Shown here piece by piece: positions 33,078 through 41,530 of a DNA stretch of 51,972 nt. Origin of the DNA: Synergistaceae bacterium (lineage in GTDB: Bacteria; Synergistota; Synergistia; Synergistales; Aminobacteriaceae). Each line of letters opens with the position of its first letter. Within the stretch, counting starts at the first letter, position 1. Both the position numbers and the translations under genes were made by a program. The notes under the pieces are model-generated. The model was not told where the DNA came from and did no database searches. It worked only from the letters and a program-made list of their open reading frames with translations. The stretch is taken from positions 1 to 51,972 of the forward strand of contig JAISQE010000070.1 of NCBI GenBank assembly GCA_031274425.1, read 5' to 3'.

Positions 33078-33959
33078 TTACTTGACGTCGGCCGACGCCT
33101 CGAAGAGCTCGACCTTGTACTCCTTCTTCAAAACCTCCAGCTCGTCCCGATATTTTTGCGCCCTTTTCTCATTGGACAAATATTGGATAATCTGAGGCTT
33201 CACCTCGTCGTAAGACACCACCGTCGAGGGCTTTTTTTCCTCGAGCTTGATGATATGCCAACCGTACGACGTGCGCACGGGGTCGGAGACGTCGCCTGGC
33301 TCTTTCAGAGCGAAGGCCGCTTCCTCGAACTCGGGGACCATCTGCCCCTTGCCGAAAAATCCCAGGTCTCCGCCGCCCTGGGCCGCGGACGGGTCGGTGG
33401 AATACGTGACCGCCAGCACGTCGAAGGACACTCCCTTTTTCAGATCGTCCTGAATCGTCTTGACCTTATCCGCGCTGGTGACGTCGTCGCTGAGCAGGAT
33501 ATGACGAGCTCGAAGCTCCTCGGGGGTCGTGAACTGAGCGGGGTTTTCGTCGTAAAACTTCTTGCTCTCCTCCTCCGAGGCGGCGATGGTCCCCAGGGCC
33601 TTCTCGATGGCGACGCGGGCCAGGGCCTGATTCGCGAAGTTCTCCACGACGCTTTTGAACTCGGGCGTCTGGTCGAGCCCCTGCTTCGCCCCGGAGATCG
33701 CAAAAAGACGCGCGGCCACCAGTTCGTCCAGAATCGCTTTTCTGCCCTGTTCGTTATCGTACACGGCGCCCTGAGGGCCTGCCATCAGAATAACCTGATC
33801 GACGTCTTTCTCCTTGATTTCCTGGGTTTCGACCTTAGCCAAAACCTTTTCGGGATCTTTTTCCGGCTGCGCCGCCTGTTCCGCGGGAGCGGCGAAAACG
33901 ACCAACGCGGCCAACGTGACCAATCCTAAAACGACAACACCCAGAAGACTTTTTTTCAC
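33078..33959 (-). CDS. Exported parvulin-type peptidyl-prolyl isomerase (PpiC/PrsA/SurA-like)
   Basis: A 293-residue foldase with an N-terminal signal peptide (about residues 1-25, ending VFAAPA) and an N-terminal chaperone helix region (about 40-140). It has one PpiC rotamase domain (about 150-250): LRARHILLSDD, DPSAAQGGGDLGFFGKGQMVPEFEEAAF and SYGWHIIKLEE. It helps fold exported or outer-membrane proteins in the envelope. I chose the GTG at 33959, with AGGAGG 12 bases upstream; an earlier in-frame ATG would place the ribosome site inside the gene. An extended -10 (TGCTAGAAT, 34003-34011) lies upstream on this strand. Confidence 0.9.
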   Translation of the reverse strand: MKKSLLGVVVLGLVTLAALVVFAAPAEQAAQPEKDPEKVLAKVETQEIKEKDVDQVILMAGPQGAVYDNEQGRKAILDELVAARLFAISGAKQGLDQTPEFKSVVENFANQALARVAIEKALGTIAASEEESKKFYDENPAQFTTPEELRARHILLSDDVTSADKVKTIQDDLKKGVSFDVLAVTYSTDPSAAQGGGDLGFFGKGQMVPEFEEAAFALKEPGDVSDPVRTSYGWHIIKLEEKKPSTVVSYDEVKPQIIQYLSNEKRAQKYRDELEVLKKEYKVELFEASADVK

Positions 33960-34002
33960 GGTAAATCCATTCCTCCTAGTAAATTTATATTTCAATTCCT
34001 AA

Positions 34003-34011
34003 ATTCTAGCA
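34003..34011 (-). promoter_or_regulatory. Extended -10 element for ppiC
   Basis: Read on the minus strand, TG-C-TAGAAT spans 34011-34003. This is an extended -10, which can work without a good -35, and it lies 44 bases before the ppiC start. No convincing -35 was seen. Confidence 0.35.
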
Positions 34012-34060
34012 TAAAACACGGGACAAAGGGCAAAAGCTCAAAATGCGTAATCCCGGCAAA

Positions 34061-34089
34061 TTCCAGAGGGATGCTCCTCTGTGTATAAT
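34061..34089 (+). promoter_or_regulatory. Probable promoter of the 34.2-37.4 kb plus-strand operon
   Basis: TATAAT (34084-34089) lies 17 bases after TTCCAG (34061-34066), a weak -35 match. It is followed by a leader of about 130 bases that contains an AGGAGG ribosome site before the GTG at 34226. It lies divergent to the ppiC promoter. Confidence 0.45.
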
Positions 34090-34225
34090 GCCTTGTCAGG
34101 GAGACCGAATTCCACGCCGCCGCGGCGCTCCCCAAAAAAGCGATAGAGCCGGGTTGCCGCGGCGGATATCCGTGCGGGATATTGAGAGGGTTTAAGGTGT
34201 AATATTTAATAGGAGGAAACGAAGC

Positions 34226-34513
34226 GTGCGCTTTATCAATACGAGCACTTTTATGGGATTGTCCCTCTGGATTTTCGGGTTCGCCCTGATGACGGCGGGC
34301 TGGCTGGTGGACGTCCTGTTCGAACGCTATGGGGTCATCCCGGCAAAAATACTTTACAAAACGGGCGCGCTCATCGTGGCGACTCCCGTCATTTACCTGC
34401 TCTGGAAGAGTTCCCGGCTGGTCTACACGCATCGCCTCGACATCGTCCTTTTCCTGCGGGGAGCGGCCGACGAAATTCAATCCCTTTGGGATTTATTTTT
34501 GAGCGCGATTTGA
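34226..34513 (+). CDS. Small membrane protein of unknown function
   Basis: A 95-residue protein with two membrane helices (about 10-32, LSLWIFGFALMTAGWLVDVLF; and about 45-62, TGALIVATPVIYLLWKS) and a short C-terminal amphipathic tail. The start is GTG, with AGGAGG 9 bases upstream, a strong ribosome site. It leads an operon of envelope proteins (CPBP protease, secreted protein, M23 peptidase). The family is not recognised. Confidence 0.6.
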   Translation: MRFINTSTFMGLSLWIFGFALMTAGWLVDVLFERYGVIPAKILYKTGALIVATPVIYLLWKSSRLVYTHRLDIVLFLRGAADEIQSLWDLFLSAI

Positions 34514-34556
34514 ATTTTATGAAAGCGATGATTCATTTTATGAAAGCGATGATTCC

Positions 34557-35111
34557 ATGAAGACAATTTTCCCCGAGCTTTTGAGGACAACCATCGGTTT
34601 TCTCGTCGCCGCCTTCATGCTTTATTTCCCTTACGCTTGGTGCGCGCGGCGGGGCGAGTCGGAGGAAGCCTACGGGCTTCGTTGGTTTATGAACCGAAGC
34701 GCCTGGAACGAAACCATTTGGGCGACTTTAGCGACCCTCGTCCCTTTGACCTTCGCGTCTTTTTACTGGCCCCAGGAGTGGGGCACGGGCGGCCCCTTCC
34801 GCCCCGAAACGTGGACGGCCCTGAATATGCTGGGCGGAGGGCTGGCCGCTGCCTTCATCGAGGAGACTTTTTACAGGGGATGGCTCCAGACGCTCCTCGT
34901 CCGCAAATGGGGGGCTTGGATCGCGATACCGTCGGCATCCTTTCTTTTCGCGCTTTCCCACCTCTTTGTCGCGCCCGGTTGGCTGAGGGTGGCGACGTTT
35001 TTTCCGGGTTTGGTCATGGGCGCTCTGCGGCATCGCAACGGCTCCATCCTGCCCGCCATTGTCTATCACGCGGTGTGCAACGTTTGGGCCGTCTGGTGGG
35101 CGCCCCGTTGA
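34557..35111 (+). CDS. CPBP-family intramembrane metalloprotease
   Basis: A 184-residue polytopic protein with the CPBP (Rce1/Abi) motifs. IEETFYRGWL holds Glu102-Glu103 and Arg107; FALSHLF holds the motif 2 His (about 135); AIVYHAVCN holds the C-terminal His/Asn. All three catalytic motifs are intact, so it is probably an active intramembrane protease, or a prenyl-protein-type protease by homology. It is shorter than many members, with fewer N-terminal helices. It lies 43 bases after the small membrane protein gene, and its context suggests an envelope maturation or sorting role. Confidence 0.85.
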   Translation: MKTIFPELLRTTIGFLVAAFMLYFPYAWCARRGESEEAYGLRWFMNRSAWNETIWATLATLVPLTFASFYWPQEWGTGGPFRPETWTALNMLGGGLAAAFIEETFYRGWLQTLLVRKWGAWIAIPSASFLFALSHLFVAPGWLRVATFFPGLVMGALRHRNGSILPAIVYHAVCNVWAVWWAPR

Positions 35112-35131
35112 CAGGAGACAGGAGGCAGATC

Positions 35132-36247
35132 ATGAAAAATCAGATCGTGAAAAAGAGGATCATGAAAAATTGGAAATTACGGCTGTTCGCGCTGTCGTGT
35201 TTCGCGGCGTGTCTGTGCTCCACGCCTGCCGCGTGGGCGCAAGACGTTTTGCTTCTGCGCGTCCCCTTCGAAAAAAACGCCATGGCCACGGCGACGCTTC
35301 CAGATGGACGCCTCGTTCCACTGGGGGCCGTTCGCGCGCTGCCCGTCAAGACGAACTGGCCGGCCTACACCGCCAGCAAGTGGGGGGTTCCCCAGACGGT
35401 GTGCGCCACGGCGGTCAACGCCATACACATTTTGGTGGATGTGGAGAAGGACAGAGGGCGGATCTTCAGTGTCGTCCCCACGGTCACCGTAGCCCCCGCC
35501 GCGCCTCAAGGCGCTTTTTTCGCGATAGACTCCCCGGCGGGCACGGGAATCTTCGGGGGGTTCGCCCCGTTGACGGGGTCGAAGGTCTTCATCGAGGGAA
35601 AGGACGGAGCGAAAAGACCTCTAGCGCCCTTGTCCCATGAAGCTCTTTCTATCGAGGAGGGCGAGTCGCTTTTGATCGAGTCGGCGCTGCCGGACAGAAC
35701 GGACGCATGGATGGTGGACATCGAAAACCGCCCCGGCGGACGCGTTCTCGCCTGGACGAAGGACGGCCCCAAGGTCGTCGCTCGCGTCGTGCGCCCCGTC
35801 GGCGGCGTCGGGCGCTTCGGCGGAACGGAGTTTCAGGGCGTGGGACGCATCCGCGCCTCGCATACTGGCGTGATCGACGTGGCGACCGCCCCGCGCGGCC
35901 AGGTCGGGGGAATTCAGATCATGCCCCTGACCCACGCGCTGACCTCCTCCGAGATGGCGAGCGCGTGGAAGTTGACGCAATGGATGATTGTGGCGCCCCT
36001 TCCGGGCAAGGGCCCTCTCGAGGGAACGCCGCCTTTGTTCAAGGGCCTGCTGCCGGGATCCCAACTCGACGATAAGCTGCCGGACGTCTGGAGCACTTAC
36101 GGCAGAAAACCCCTCGTCCTGGGGCGCTTCGACGGAGGCGTCTGGAAGACCCTTCCCCCGGTCGCGGGCAAGGTGGACGACGCCCTCCGCGCCCTGACGC
36201 ACCTGCGCATCTACTACCCCTTCTGGGAGGAACTCCAGCGCCCGTGA
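35132..36247 (+). CDS. Secreted protein of unknown function
   Basis: A 371-residue protein with a signal peptide (about residues 1-36; hydrophobic LRLFALSCFAACLCSTPAAWA, cleavage after AWA). The mature part is soluble and rich in Gly, Pro and Val, with several beta-rich segments (DVLLLRVPFEKNAMATATL; GTGIFGGFAPLTGSKVFIEG). I chose the ATG at 35132, with AGGAGG 6 bases upstream; a second in-frame ATG ten codons on gives the same protein with a shorter leader. The open frame extends upstream through the CPBP gene, but that part is a shadow. It is probably periplasmic and co-expressed with the M23 peptidase 83 bases downstream. I do not recognise the family. Confidence 0.65.
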   Translation: MKNQIVKKRIMKNWKLRLFALSCFAACLCSTPAAWAQDVLLLRVPFEKNAMATATLPDGRLVPLGAVRALPVKTNWPAYTASKWGVPQTVCATAVNAIHILVDVEKDRGRIFSVVPTVTVAPAAPQGAFFAIDSPAGTGIFGGFAPLTGSKVFIEGKDGAKRPLAPLSHEALSIEEGESLLIESALPDRTDAWMVDIENRPGGRVLAWTKDGPKVVARVVRPVGGVGRFGGTEFQGVGRIRASHTGVIDVATAPRGQVGGIQIMPLTHALTSSEMASAWKLTQWMIVAPLPGKGPLEGTPPLFKGLLPGSQLDDKLPDVWSTYGRKPLVLGRFDGGVWKTLPPVAGKVDDALRALTHLRIYYPFWEELQRP

Positions 36248-36330
36248 ACCCTGATGGGAGTCCTCCAGAAGTGTTCGCTGCCGCGAAAAATATGCTAAAG
36301 TATCCGGCAGTGAAAGGAGAGGTATCATTG

Positions 36331-37458
36331 ATGTTGCAAAAAATTCGTGTCTCCCTATCGATTTTCGCCCTGGCGATGTTGTGGGCGTCCGCGCGCCCGT
36401 CGTTGGCGGAGGAGAATTGGCAGACGATGAGCTGGGACGGCGACGCGCGGAAACTCGAAGCGCTCTGCGCGGAACGCGGGATCGTATCCGGCGACGTCTT
36501 TTGGGCCAACGGCTACGAGACGGGCTTGCCCTCCAGAGGAGAAACCCTGCTCGTCCCCAACTCGAAAAAACAGGTGCTGCCCACCTGGATGGAAGTTCAA
36601 AACAGGAAAAACGGCTCGGAACCGCTTGTGACCGTCAAGCTGCACGGTGTGCCCGCGGCGTTGCGGGAAGCGGCCGCCGAGCCTTTGGTGACGGTCAAAC
36701 TGCACGGCGTGCCGAGTCTCGCCAAAGGGCAGACGGTCGGAGGCGCTTCCGCCCCCGTCCGCAAAGAACCCGTCAAAGAGCCAGTTGCTGCCCTCCCCCC
36801 CACCCCGGCGGAGACGCCGAAAACGGAGACGAAAACGACGGCCATGCCGAAAACGCTGGAAATGCCCGCCGTTACGCCGAGTTCCTCCGTCAAAAATATG
36901 ACCATCGTCGTATCGGGAGACCAGGTGATCGTCACGACGCCGCCGGCCCGCCAACCGTCGACGCCCAAACTGACCCCCGAGACCCTCGCGTCTTTGCCCC
37001 CCCTCATCCTGAACCCGCCGGAGCGAAAGCCTCCCGTACCGCCCAGGAGCATAACCCCCACAACCTCCGCCGGAATGCTGTGGCCGGTAAGCGGCAAGGT
37101 TTCCTCCGGGTTCGGCAGGCGGGGAAAACGTCGTTTTCACGCCGGAATCGACATTCCCATGCCCCAAGGGACCCCCATAGCCGCCGCTCAGGATGGGGTC
37201 GTCCTGGATATCGGCACGACCGGAAGCAAAAAATATCGCGGGTACGGCAACGCCGCCCTGGTCGATCACGGCAACGGGGTCGCCACGATGTACGCCCACT
37301 GTCAGAGCATCAGCGTCAAAAAGGGCCAAAAGATCAAGCGAGGCGACATCGTGGGTTTGGTGGGCAATACCGGACGCACGACAACCCATCACGTCCACTT
37401 CGAGGTCCGCAAAAACGGAAAGCCCGTGGATCCCCTTTCCTACCTGGCGTCCCGATGA
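36331..37458 (+). CDS. LytM/M23-family metallopeptidase, exported
   Basis: A 375-residue cell-wall peptidase or activator. It has a signal peptide (about residues 1-25, ending SLA) and a LysM-like or linker region with GDVFWANGYETGLPSRGETLLVPN. A tandem pair of 20-residue repeats beginning EPLVTVKLHGVP follows, then a Pro/Thr/Lys-rich linker (about 160-250), and the M23 domain (about 250-375). The zinc ligands look intact: HAGIDIP gives His and Asp, and HHVHFEV gives the HxH pair. It may therefore be active, unlike NlpD/EnvC-type activators. I chose the ATG at 36331, with GGAGAGG 8 bases upstream. It ends the plus-strand envelope operon. Confidence 0.88.
   Translation: MLQKIRVSLSIFALAMLWASARPSLAEENWQTMSWDGDARKLEALCAERGIVSGDVFWANGYETGLPSRGETLLVPNSKKQVLPTWMEVQNRKNGSEPLVTVKLHGVPAALREAAAEPLVTVKLHGVPSLAKGQTVGGASAPVRKEPVKEPVAALPPTPAETPKTETKTTAMPKTLEMPAVTPSSSVKNMTIVVSGDQVIVTTPPARQPSTPKLTPETLASLPPLILNPPERKPPVPPRSITPTTSAGMLWPVSGKVSSGFGRRGKRRFHAGIDIPMPQGTPIAAAQDGVVLDIGTTGSKKYRGYGNAALVDHGNGVATMYAHCQSISVKKGQKIKRGDIVGLVGNTGRTTTHHVHFEVRKNGKPVDPLSYLASR
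36619..36738 (+). repeat. 60-bp in-frame tandem duplication in the M23 gene
   Basis: Two 60-bp units (36619-36678 and 36679-36738) encode 20-residue repeats sharing EPLVTVKLHGVP. The first half of each unit is nearly identical at the protein level, but the DNA differs at third codon positions. That suggests an old duplication kept by selection. Confidence 0.7.
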
Positions 37459-37767
37459 GAATGAAGCCGAGGACGCCGGAATAAGGCGAAAGTATGCTGA
37501 ATATTTGTATATTCCATCCATCGCCGCTTCCGTGAAGATATCCGTCTTTCCTTCCGCGTATTCCAGATGCAGGCAAACGCACTCTCCCGTCTGCGCGCGG
37601 TCGAGAGGCGGAAGACTGCATACGATGTCTATCCTTTGGGCTCAAGTTCTTGGCATTGGTTTTGATGATGCTGTGCCACATGTTCGCCCCCGGCGGGCAA
37701 CGGGCGATTTTGCGCGATGAACCCGGCAAAAGGGTGTAGAATGTTTTTATAGTGAGAACTTTTTTTA

Positions 37768-37786
37768 CGGCAAGAACTTCTTGCCG
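37768..37786. promoter_or_regulatory. 19-base perfect palindrome upstream of the aldolase gene
   Basis: CGGCAAGAA-C-TTCTTGCCG is a perfect dyad, 34 bases before the aldolase start and about 25 bases after TAGAAT (37737-37742)/TATAGT (37748-37753) -10-like sequences. It could be a repressor operator or a leader hairpin. The stretch 37459-37819 holds no convincing gene. Confidence 0.5.
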
Positions 37787-37819
37787 CTATTCGTCGTCAT
37801 TCGAGGAGGAATGCAAGGC

Positions 37820-38884
37820 ATGTCCAAGGACACGGAGAAGATCGAGAAATTTTTGGGCAAGGACGCTAAAAATTTGTTGGAGCATAAGTGCAAAACCGTG
37901 AGTGCGGATTCCCTGGCGCTGCCGGGGCCCGATTTCATCGACCGAGTCTGGGCGCTCTCGGACCGCCCCATTCCCGTGCTGCGTTCGCTTGCCGCTCTTT
38001 ATGGGCACGGACGGCTGGCCGGCACTGGCTACATTTCCATCCTTCCCGTCGATCAGGGAATAGAGCATTCGGCGGGCGCTTCGTTTGGGCCGAACCCCGT
38101 CTACTTCGACCCGGAGAACATCGTGAAACTGGCGCTCGAAGCCGGATGCAACGGCGTCGCCAGCACTCTCGGAGTGTTGGGCATGGTCGCGCGCAAATAC
38201 GCGCACAAGATCCCCTTCATTCTCAAGATCAACCACAACGAGCTTTTGTCCTATCCAGAAAAGCACGACCAGGTGCTTTTCGCCTCTGTGGACCAGGCGT
38301 GGGATATGGGAGCCGTCGCCGTGGGCGCTACGATCTACTTCGGCAGCGACGAGTCCACGCGCCAGATTCAGGAGATCTCGCGGGCGTTCAAGCACGCCCA
38401 CCAATTGGGTATGGCGACGATCCTGTGGTGCTACCTGCGCAACGCCGCTTTCAAAACCAAAGAGAAGGACTATCACGTCGCGGCGGACCTGACGGGGCAG
38501 GCCAATCACCTGGGCGTCACGATCGAGGCCGACATTATCAAACAAAAGCTGCCGGAGAACAACGGCGGCTACACGGCGCTCAACTTCGGCAAGACGTCGC
38601 CGGAGGTCTACGCCAAGCTGACGTCCGACCATCCCATCGACCTGACGCGTTATCAGGTCCTCTCCTGCTACGCCGGGCGCGCGGGCCTCATCAACTCGGG
38701 GGGGGCTTCGGGGGGCGAAACCGACCTGGCCGAGGCCGTGAGGACGGCGGTCGTCAATAAACGGGCCGGCGGCATGGGGTTGATTCTGGGACGCAAAGCC
38801 TTTCAGCGTCCGATGAAAGACGGGGTCCAAATCATCAACGCCATCCAGGACGTTTATCTCAACAAGGAAATCACCATCGCCTGA
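37820..38884 (+). CDS. fbaB: Class I fructose-bisphosphate aldolase (DhnA/FbaB type)
   Basis: A 354-residue Schiff-base aldolase of the archaeal/DhnA type, splitting fructose-1,6-bisphosphate in glycolysis and gluconeogenesis. It has [36 protein letters not shown], the lysine-containing segment around [36 protein letters not shown], and the phosphate-binding end [20 protein letters not shown]...[14 protein letters not shown]. Length is normal for the FbaB subgroup of E. coli. I chose the ATG at 37820, with GAGGAGG 10 bases upstream; an ATG 9 bases earlier would be too close to that site. It is a single gene, followed by GC-rich repeat C. Confidence 0.92.
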   Translation: MSKDTEKIEKFLGKDAKNLLEHKCKTVSADSLALPGPDFIDRVWALSDRPIPVLRSLAALYGHGRLAGTGYISILPVDQGIEHSAGASFGPNPVYFDPENIVKLALEAGCNGVASTLGVLGMVARKYAHKIPFILKINHNELLSYPEKHDQVLFASVDQAWDMGAVAVGATIYFGSDESTRQIQEISRAFKHAHQLGMATILWCYLRNAAFKTKEKDYHVAADLTGQANHLGVTIEADIIKQKLPENNGGYTALNFGKTSPEVYAKLTSDHPIDLTRYQVLSCYAGRAGLINSGGASGGETDLAEAVRTAVVNKRAGGMGLILGRKAFQRPMKDGVQIINAIQDVYLNKEITIA

Positions 38885-38893
38885 CGGTTATCA

Positions 38894-38964
38894 GCGGGGC
38901 TCCGCCCCACACCCCGCAGGGGACTTGTCCCCTGACCCCGTTAGTTTTCTTCTTTAAGTTGTTG
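38894..38964. repeat. GC-rich repeat C, copy 1
   Basis: It contains a CTCCGCCCCACACCCC block, then GGGGAC-ttg-TCCCC, then CTGACCCCGTTA, ending TTTAAGTTGTTG. It is nearly identical to the copy at 43995-44062. The strong GC hairpin lies in the gap between convergent fbaB and cobI, so it could act as a terminator for either gene. Confidence 0.7.
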
Positions 38965-38976
38965 ACGTTGCTTCGG

Positions 38977-39669
38977 CTACCTCCGAAGCAACAGGGTCGA
39001 CAGATATTCGTCCGGGGCGGACAACGCCGCGTCGCCCCGGACGACGCGTTCGTCCGGCAGTCCCCCCCGGTCCACGCGCAGCACCTCCGACCAGGGGCCC
39101 GCCGACTCCACGGCGGCGCGCAGATCCTTTAGGGCGGAGGGCTTGTACAGCGCGGCGGAATCGCAATGCCTCAGAGCCTCGACAATCGCGTCCGGGCGCG
39201 CCGTTCCGGGCACGACGGAAAATATCGTCGCGCCCAGCGCGAGAAAACGCCCGGCCCGAGCCCCGGCCAGCGAATGAGCCGAGACACCCGGCACCAGCTC
39301 CAATTGTATGGAGGGTAAAAGCGCCTTCCATACGTCGTACAGGTACGCGGCCGTCGCGTAGAGCGCGGAGTCCCCGATGACGGGCAACGCGACGCTTTCG
39401 GCCCCTTCCCATCGGGGTCGGAGGTTCTCCAACTGTTCCCGCAACCGGTCGTCGCGGGCTTTTTCGTCTCGGATCATGGGGAAAACCACGGGGATCGTCT
39501 CGATCTCCAGGTGAGCGCGGATGATCGCGTCGGCGACGCTGGCGCGCCCGACTCCCGGCACGGGCGTCAGAACCAGGTCCGCTTTTTCGATGACCTTCAA
39601 TGCCTTGACGGTGATCAGGTCGGGGTCTCCGGGCCCGACCCCGACTGCGATGAATCGTATAGGAATCAC
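38977..39669 (-). CDS. cobI/cbiL: Precorrin-2/cobalt-factor II C20-methyltransferase
   Basis: A 230-residue SAM-dependent methyltransferase of corrin-ring synthesis. The family pattern is AVGVGPGDPDLITVKALKVIEKADLVLTP, VIGDSALYATAAYLYDVW and ELVPGVSAHSLAGARAG. It adds the C20 methyl to precorrin-2 or, in the anaerobic pathway, cobalt-factor II; the nearby CbiK suggests the latter (CbiL). The start is awkward: GTG at 39669 overlaps the transporter-binding-protein stop (GTGA), and AAGGAG touches it, so a rare start a few codons later is possible. It is last in the riboswitch-led operon. No other cob/cbi methyltransferase genes are in the window. Confidence 0.85.
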   Translation of the reverse strand: MIPIRFIAVGVGPGDPDLITVKALKVIEKADLVLTPVPGVGRASVADAIIRAHLEIETIPVVFPMIRDEKARDDRLREQLENLRPRWEGAESVALPVIGDSALYATAAYLYDVWKALLPSIQLELVPGVSAHSLAGARAGRFLALGATIFSVVPGTARPDAIVEALRHCDSAALYKPSALKDLRAAVESAGPWSEVLRVDRGGLPDERVVRGDAALSAPDEYLSTLLLRR

Positions 39670-40685
39670 TCCTTAGCCCGGCGGCGGGGCCGGTGTCCTT
39701 TCGGGGGATCTCTCCGGTCGCCCAAATCCTCTGGCTCCCCCGATCCATAGAAAATTTCCACCAATATTTTACCGCCCTTTTCCAAACCCAACAGCGACGG
39801 GCGGCTCAAGCAGCTCTCGGGGGCGACGGCAAGGCGCGGGCGGTTTTTCAGGGCGGCGAACCAAGGCCGTCCCCTCACCTCGTCCAGAGTGGCCGCGTTC
39901 ATGGCTCCTTGCTGCACCAAATAGACGTCCAGGCCCGAGCCGGCCGCCTCGAGAACGCGCTCGACGCCCCAAGGGGCGAGCGCGCTGCCTTTTCGAAGGG
40001 GAGAGGCGTCCGAGGCGGCGTTGACGCCTCCGGCCAGCTCGATCAGCCGCGCCGCCCAGGAGCCGGGGGCACAGGTGTGCAACTCCTTCGAGGTGGCCTC
40101 GAGAAAGACCCGCGGGGCGCTTTTTTTGTTGCTTTTGCTGCTTTTGTCGCTCTTGCCGCGCGCCTTCGCGGCGGCCTCGATGGCGCTCCGGGAGGCCGCG
40201 AGTTTTTGACGGGCCGCCTCCGGGCTCGTCCCCAGAATTTCGGCGAGGCGCGTCAGGTATTCCTCGAATCCCTCCCAGGAGGGCGGGTCGATGACGTGGA
40301 CCGCCACGCCAGCGCGCTCCAGCACCTCGGTCAGGTGCGGGTTCATCTGTTGCGTCAGGGAACGCAGAAACACCGCGTCGGGCTTGAGCGCCAGCACGGC
40401 CTCAGCCCCCACCTTCGGCGGCAAGCGCGGCAGCTCGCGGATTTGCCCTCGCTCCCACAAGGAGGGGTCCTCGCTGCGCGAAACCGCCACAAGCCGGTCG
40501 CCCATCCCCAACGCGACGATGTTGTCCGTATGGCCGGGGTAGAGCGACACGATGCGCCTCGGCGCCGCGGCGCTTTCTTGAGCTGCGTCCGCGACGAGCG
40601 CAATCGACAGAATCGACGCGACCAAGCAGACCGGCAAAATCAGCTTCCAGATTAGATTCCGAATTAGCTTTCGCGAACGTGCCAT
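39666..40685 (-). CDS. btuF: Cobalamin/corrinoid-type ABC transporter substrate-binding protein
   Basis: A 339-residue periplasmic binding protein of the FecB/BtuF group. It has a signal peptide (hydrophobic LILPVCLVASILSIALVADA, ending about residue 35) and the family start RRIVSLYPGHTDNIVALGMGDRLVAVSRSED. Later segments include VGAEAVLALKPDAVF and a basic, Ser/Lys-rich insert (about residues 175-190). The C-terminus is rich in Arg/Lys/Pro. The start overlaps the ATPase gene end by 22 bases. The riboswitch context, rather than the sequence, points to corrinoid as ligand; a siderophore ligand cannot be excluded. Confidence 0.8.
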   Translation of the reverse strand: MARSRKLIRNLIWKLILPVCLVASILSIALVADAAQESAAAPRRIVSLYPGHTDNIVALGMGDRLVAVSRSEDPSLWERGQIRELPRLPPKVGAEAVLALKPDAVFLRSLTQQMNPHLTEVLERAGVAVHVIDPPSWEGFEEYLTRLAEILGTSPEAARQKLAASRSAIEAAAKARGKSDKSSKSNKKSAPRVFLEATSKELHTCAPGSWAARLIELAGGVNAASDASPLRKGSALAPWGVERVLEAAGSGLDVYLVQQGAMNAATLDEVRGRPWFAALKNRPRLAVAPESCLSRPSLLGLEKGGKILVEIFYGSGEPEDLGDRRDPPKGHRPRRRAKE

Positions 40686-41530
40686 GCTTTTTTTCCTTTC
40701 CGGGAAACGTAGGGCTCGAAGGGCACGCCGTAAATTCGCTCCAGAACCTCTTCGTCCAACTCCTTTATCGATTTTTCTATCATATTTCCTATCGGCCTTT
40801 CCGGCGGAACGTCGGAAAGGGCGTTGCCGTTCGGCTCAGGTCGGGTCAGGGCCAACAAGACGTCGGCGTAGGCGACGGCTAGGTTGACGTCATGGACCGC
40901 CGCGACCACCGTTTTCCCCGAATCGGCCAGTTGCCGCAGCAGGGAAAACACCCTTGCCGTCTGATGGGGATCCAGCGCCGAACTGGGTTCGTCCAGCAGC
41001 AACACGGGAGGGTCCTGGGCCAGAACCGTCGCCAGCAAAACCCGCTGCGCTTCGCCGGCCGAAAGGCGCGTCACGTCCCGAAACAACAAATGCTCCAAGT
41101 CCGCGCGGGCGATGGCGTCCAGAATCAGGCGATCCTCCTCCGAGCCCGTCCTTTCCGGGAGCGCAGCCCTTTCTAGAAGCGCCGCTCCCCGGCAGGGCAA
41201 ACGGCCCAGCGCCACGGCGTCGTAAACCGTGAACGGCGCGGCCATCCGCACCTGTTGAGGCACCACGCCCACAAGCCGCCCCAGCTCCCGGCGCGTCGTC
41301 CGGGAAACCTCCCGAACTTCCGAGCCGAACCCCAGGGTCAGGCTCCCTTTATAGGGCAGGAGGCCGGCGAACGTCCGCAACAACGTGCTCTTGCCGCTCC
41401 CGTTGGGGCCGATGAGGGCGGTCAGGGTTCCCGACCGGACAGCGCCATGAAACCCACTCAGAACGGGGGCTCCGCCGTAGCTCACCTCAAGTTGGGAGAA
41501 ACGGATGGGATCGCCCATTAAATTCTGCAT
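40664..41530 (-). CDS. btuD: Corrinoid/siderophore ABC transporter ATPase (BtuD/FecE-like)
   Basis: A 288-residue ATPase. The Walker A is ALIGPNGSGKSTLLRTF, the signature RLSAGEAQRVLLATVLAQ, the Walker B VLLLDEPSSALD and the switch AAVHDVNLA. The C-terminal 50 residues are an extension after the core (about 250 residues). I chose the ATG at 41530, which shares bases with the permease stop (TTAATG); the open frame runs farther upstream only as a shadow of the permease gene. An alternative start is the ATG four codons later (MGDPIRF). Confidence 0.9.
   Translation of the reverse strand: MQNLMGDPIRFSQLEVSYGGAPVLSGFHGAVRSGTLTALIGPNGSGKSTLLRTFAGLLPYKGSLTLGFGSEVREVSRTTRRELGRLVGVVPQQVRMAAPFTVYDAVALGRLPCRGAALLERAALPERTGSEEDRLILDAIARADLEHLLFRDVTRLSAGEAQRVLLATVLAQDPPVLLLDEPSSALDPHQTARVFSLLRQLADSGKTVVAAVHDVNLAVAYADVLLALTRPEPNGNALSDVPPERPIGNMIEKSIKELDEEVLERIYGVPFEPYVSRKGKKAWHVRES

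Noticed and set aside
34637-36247. A 536-codon reading of the secreted protein
   Set aside because: The first 165 codons are a shadow of the CPBP gene; a good ribosome site and signal peptide lie at 35132.
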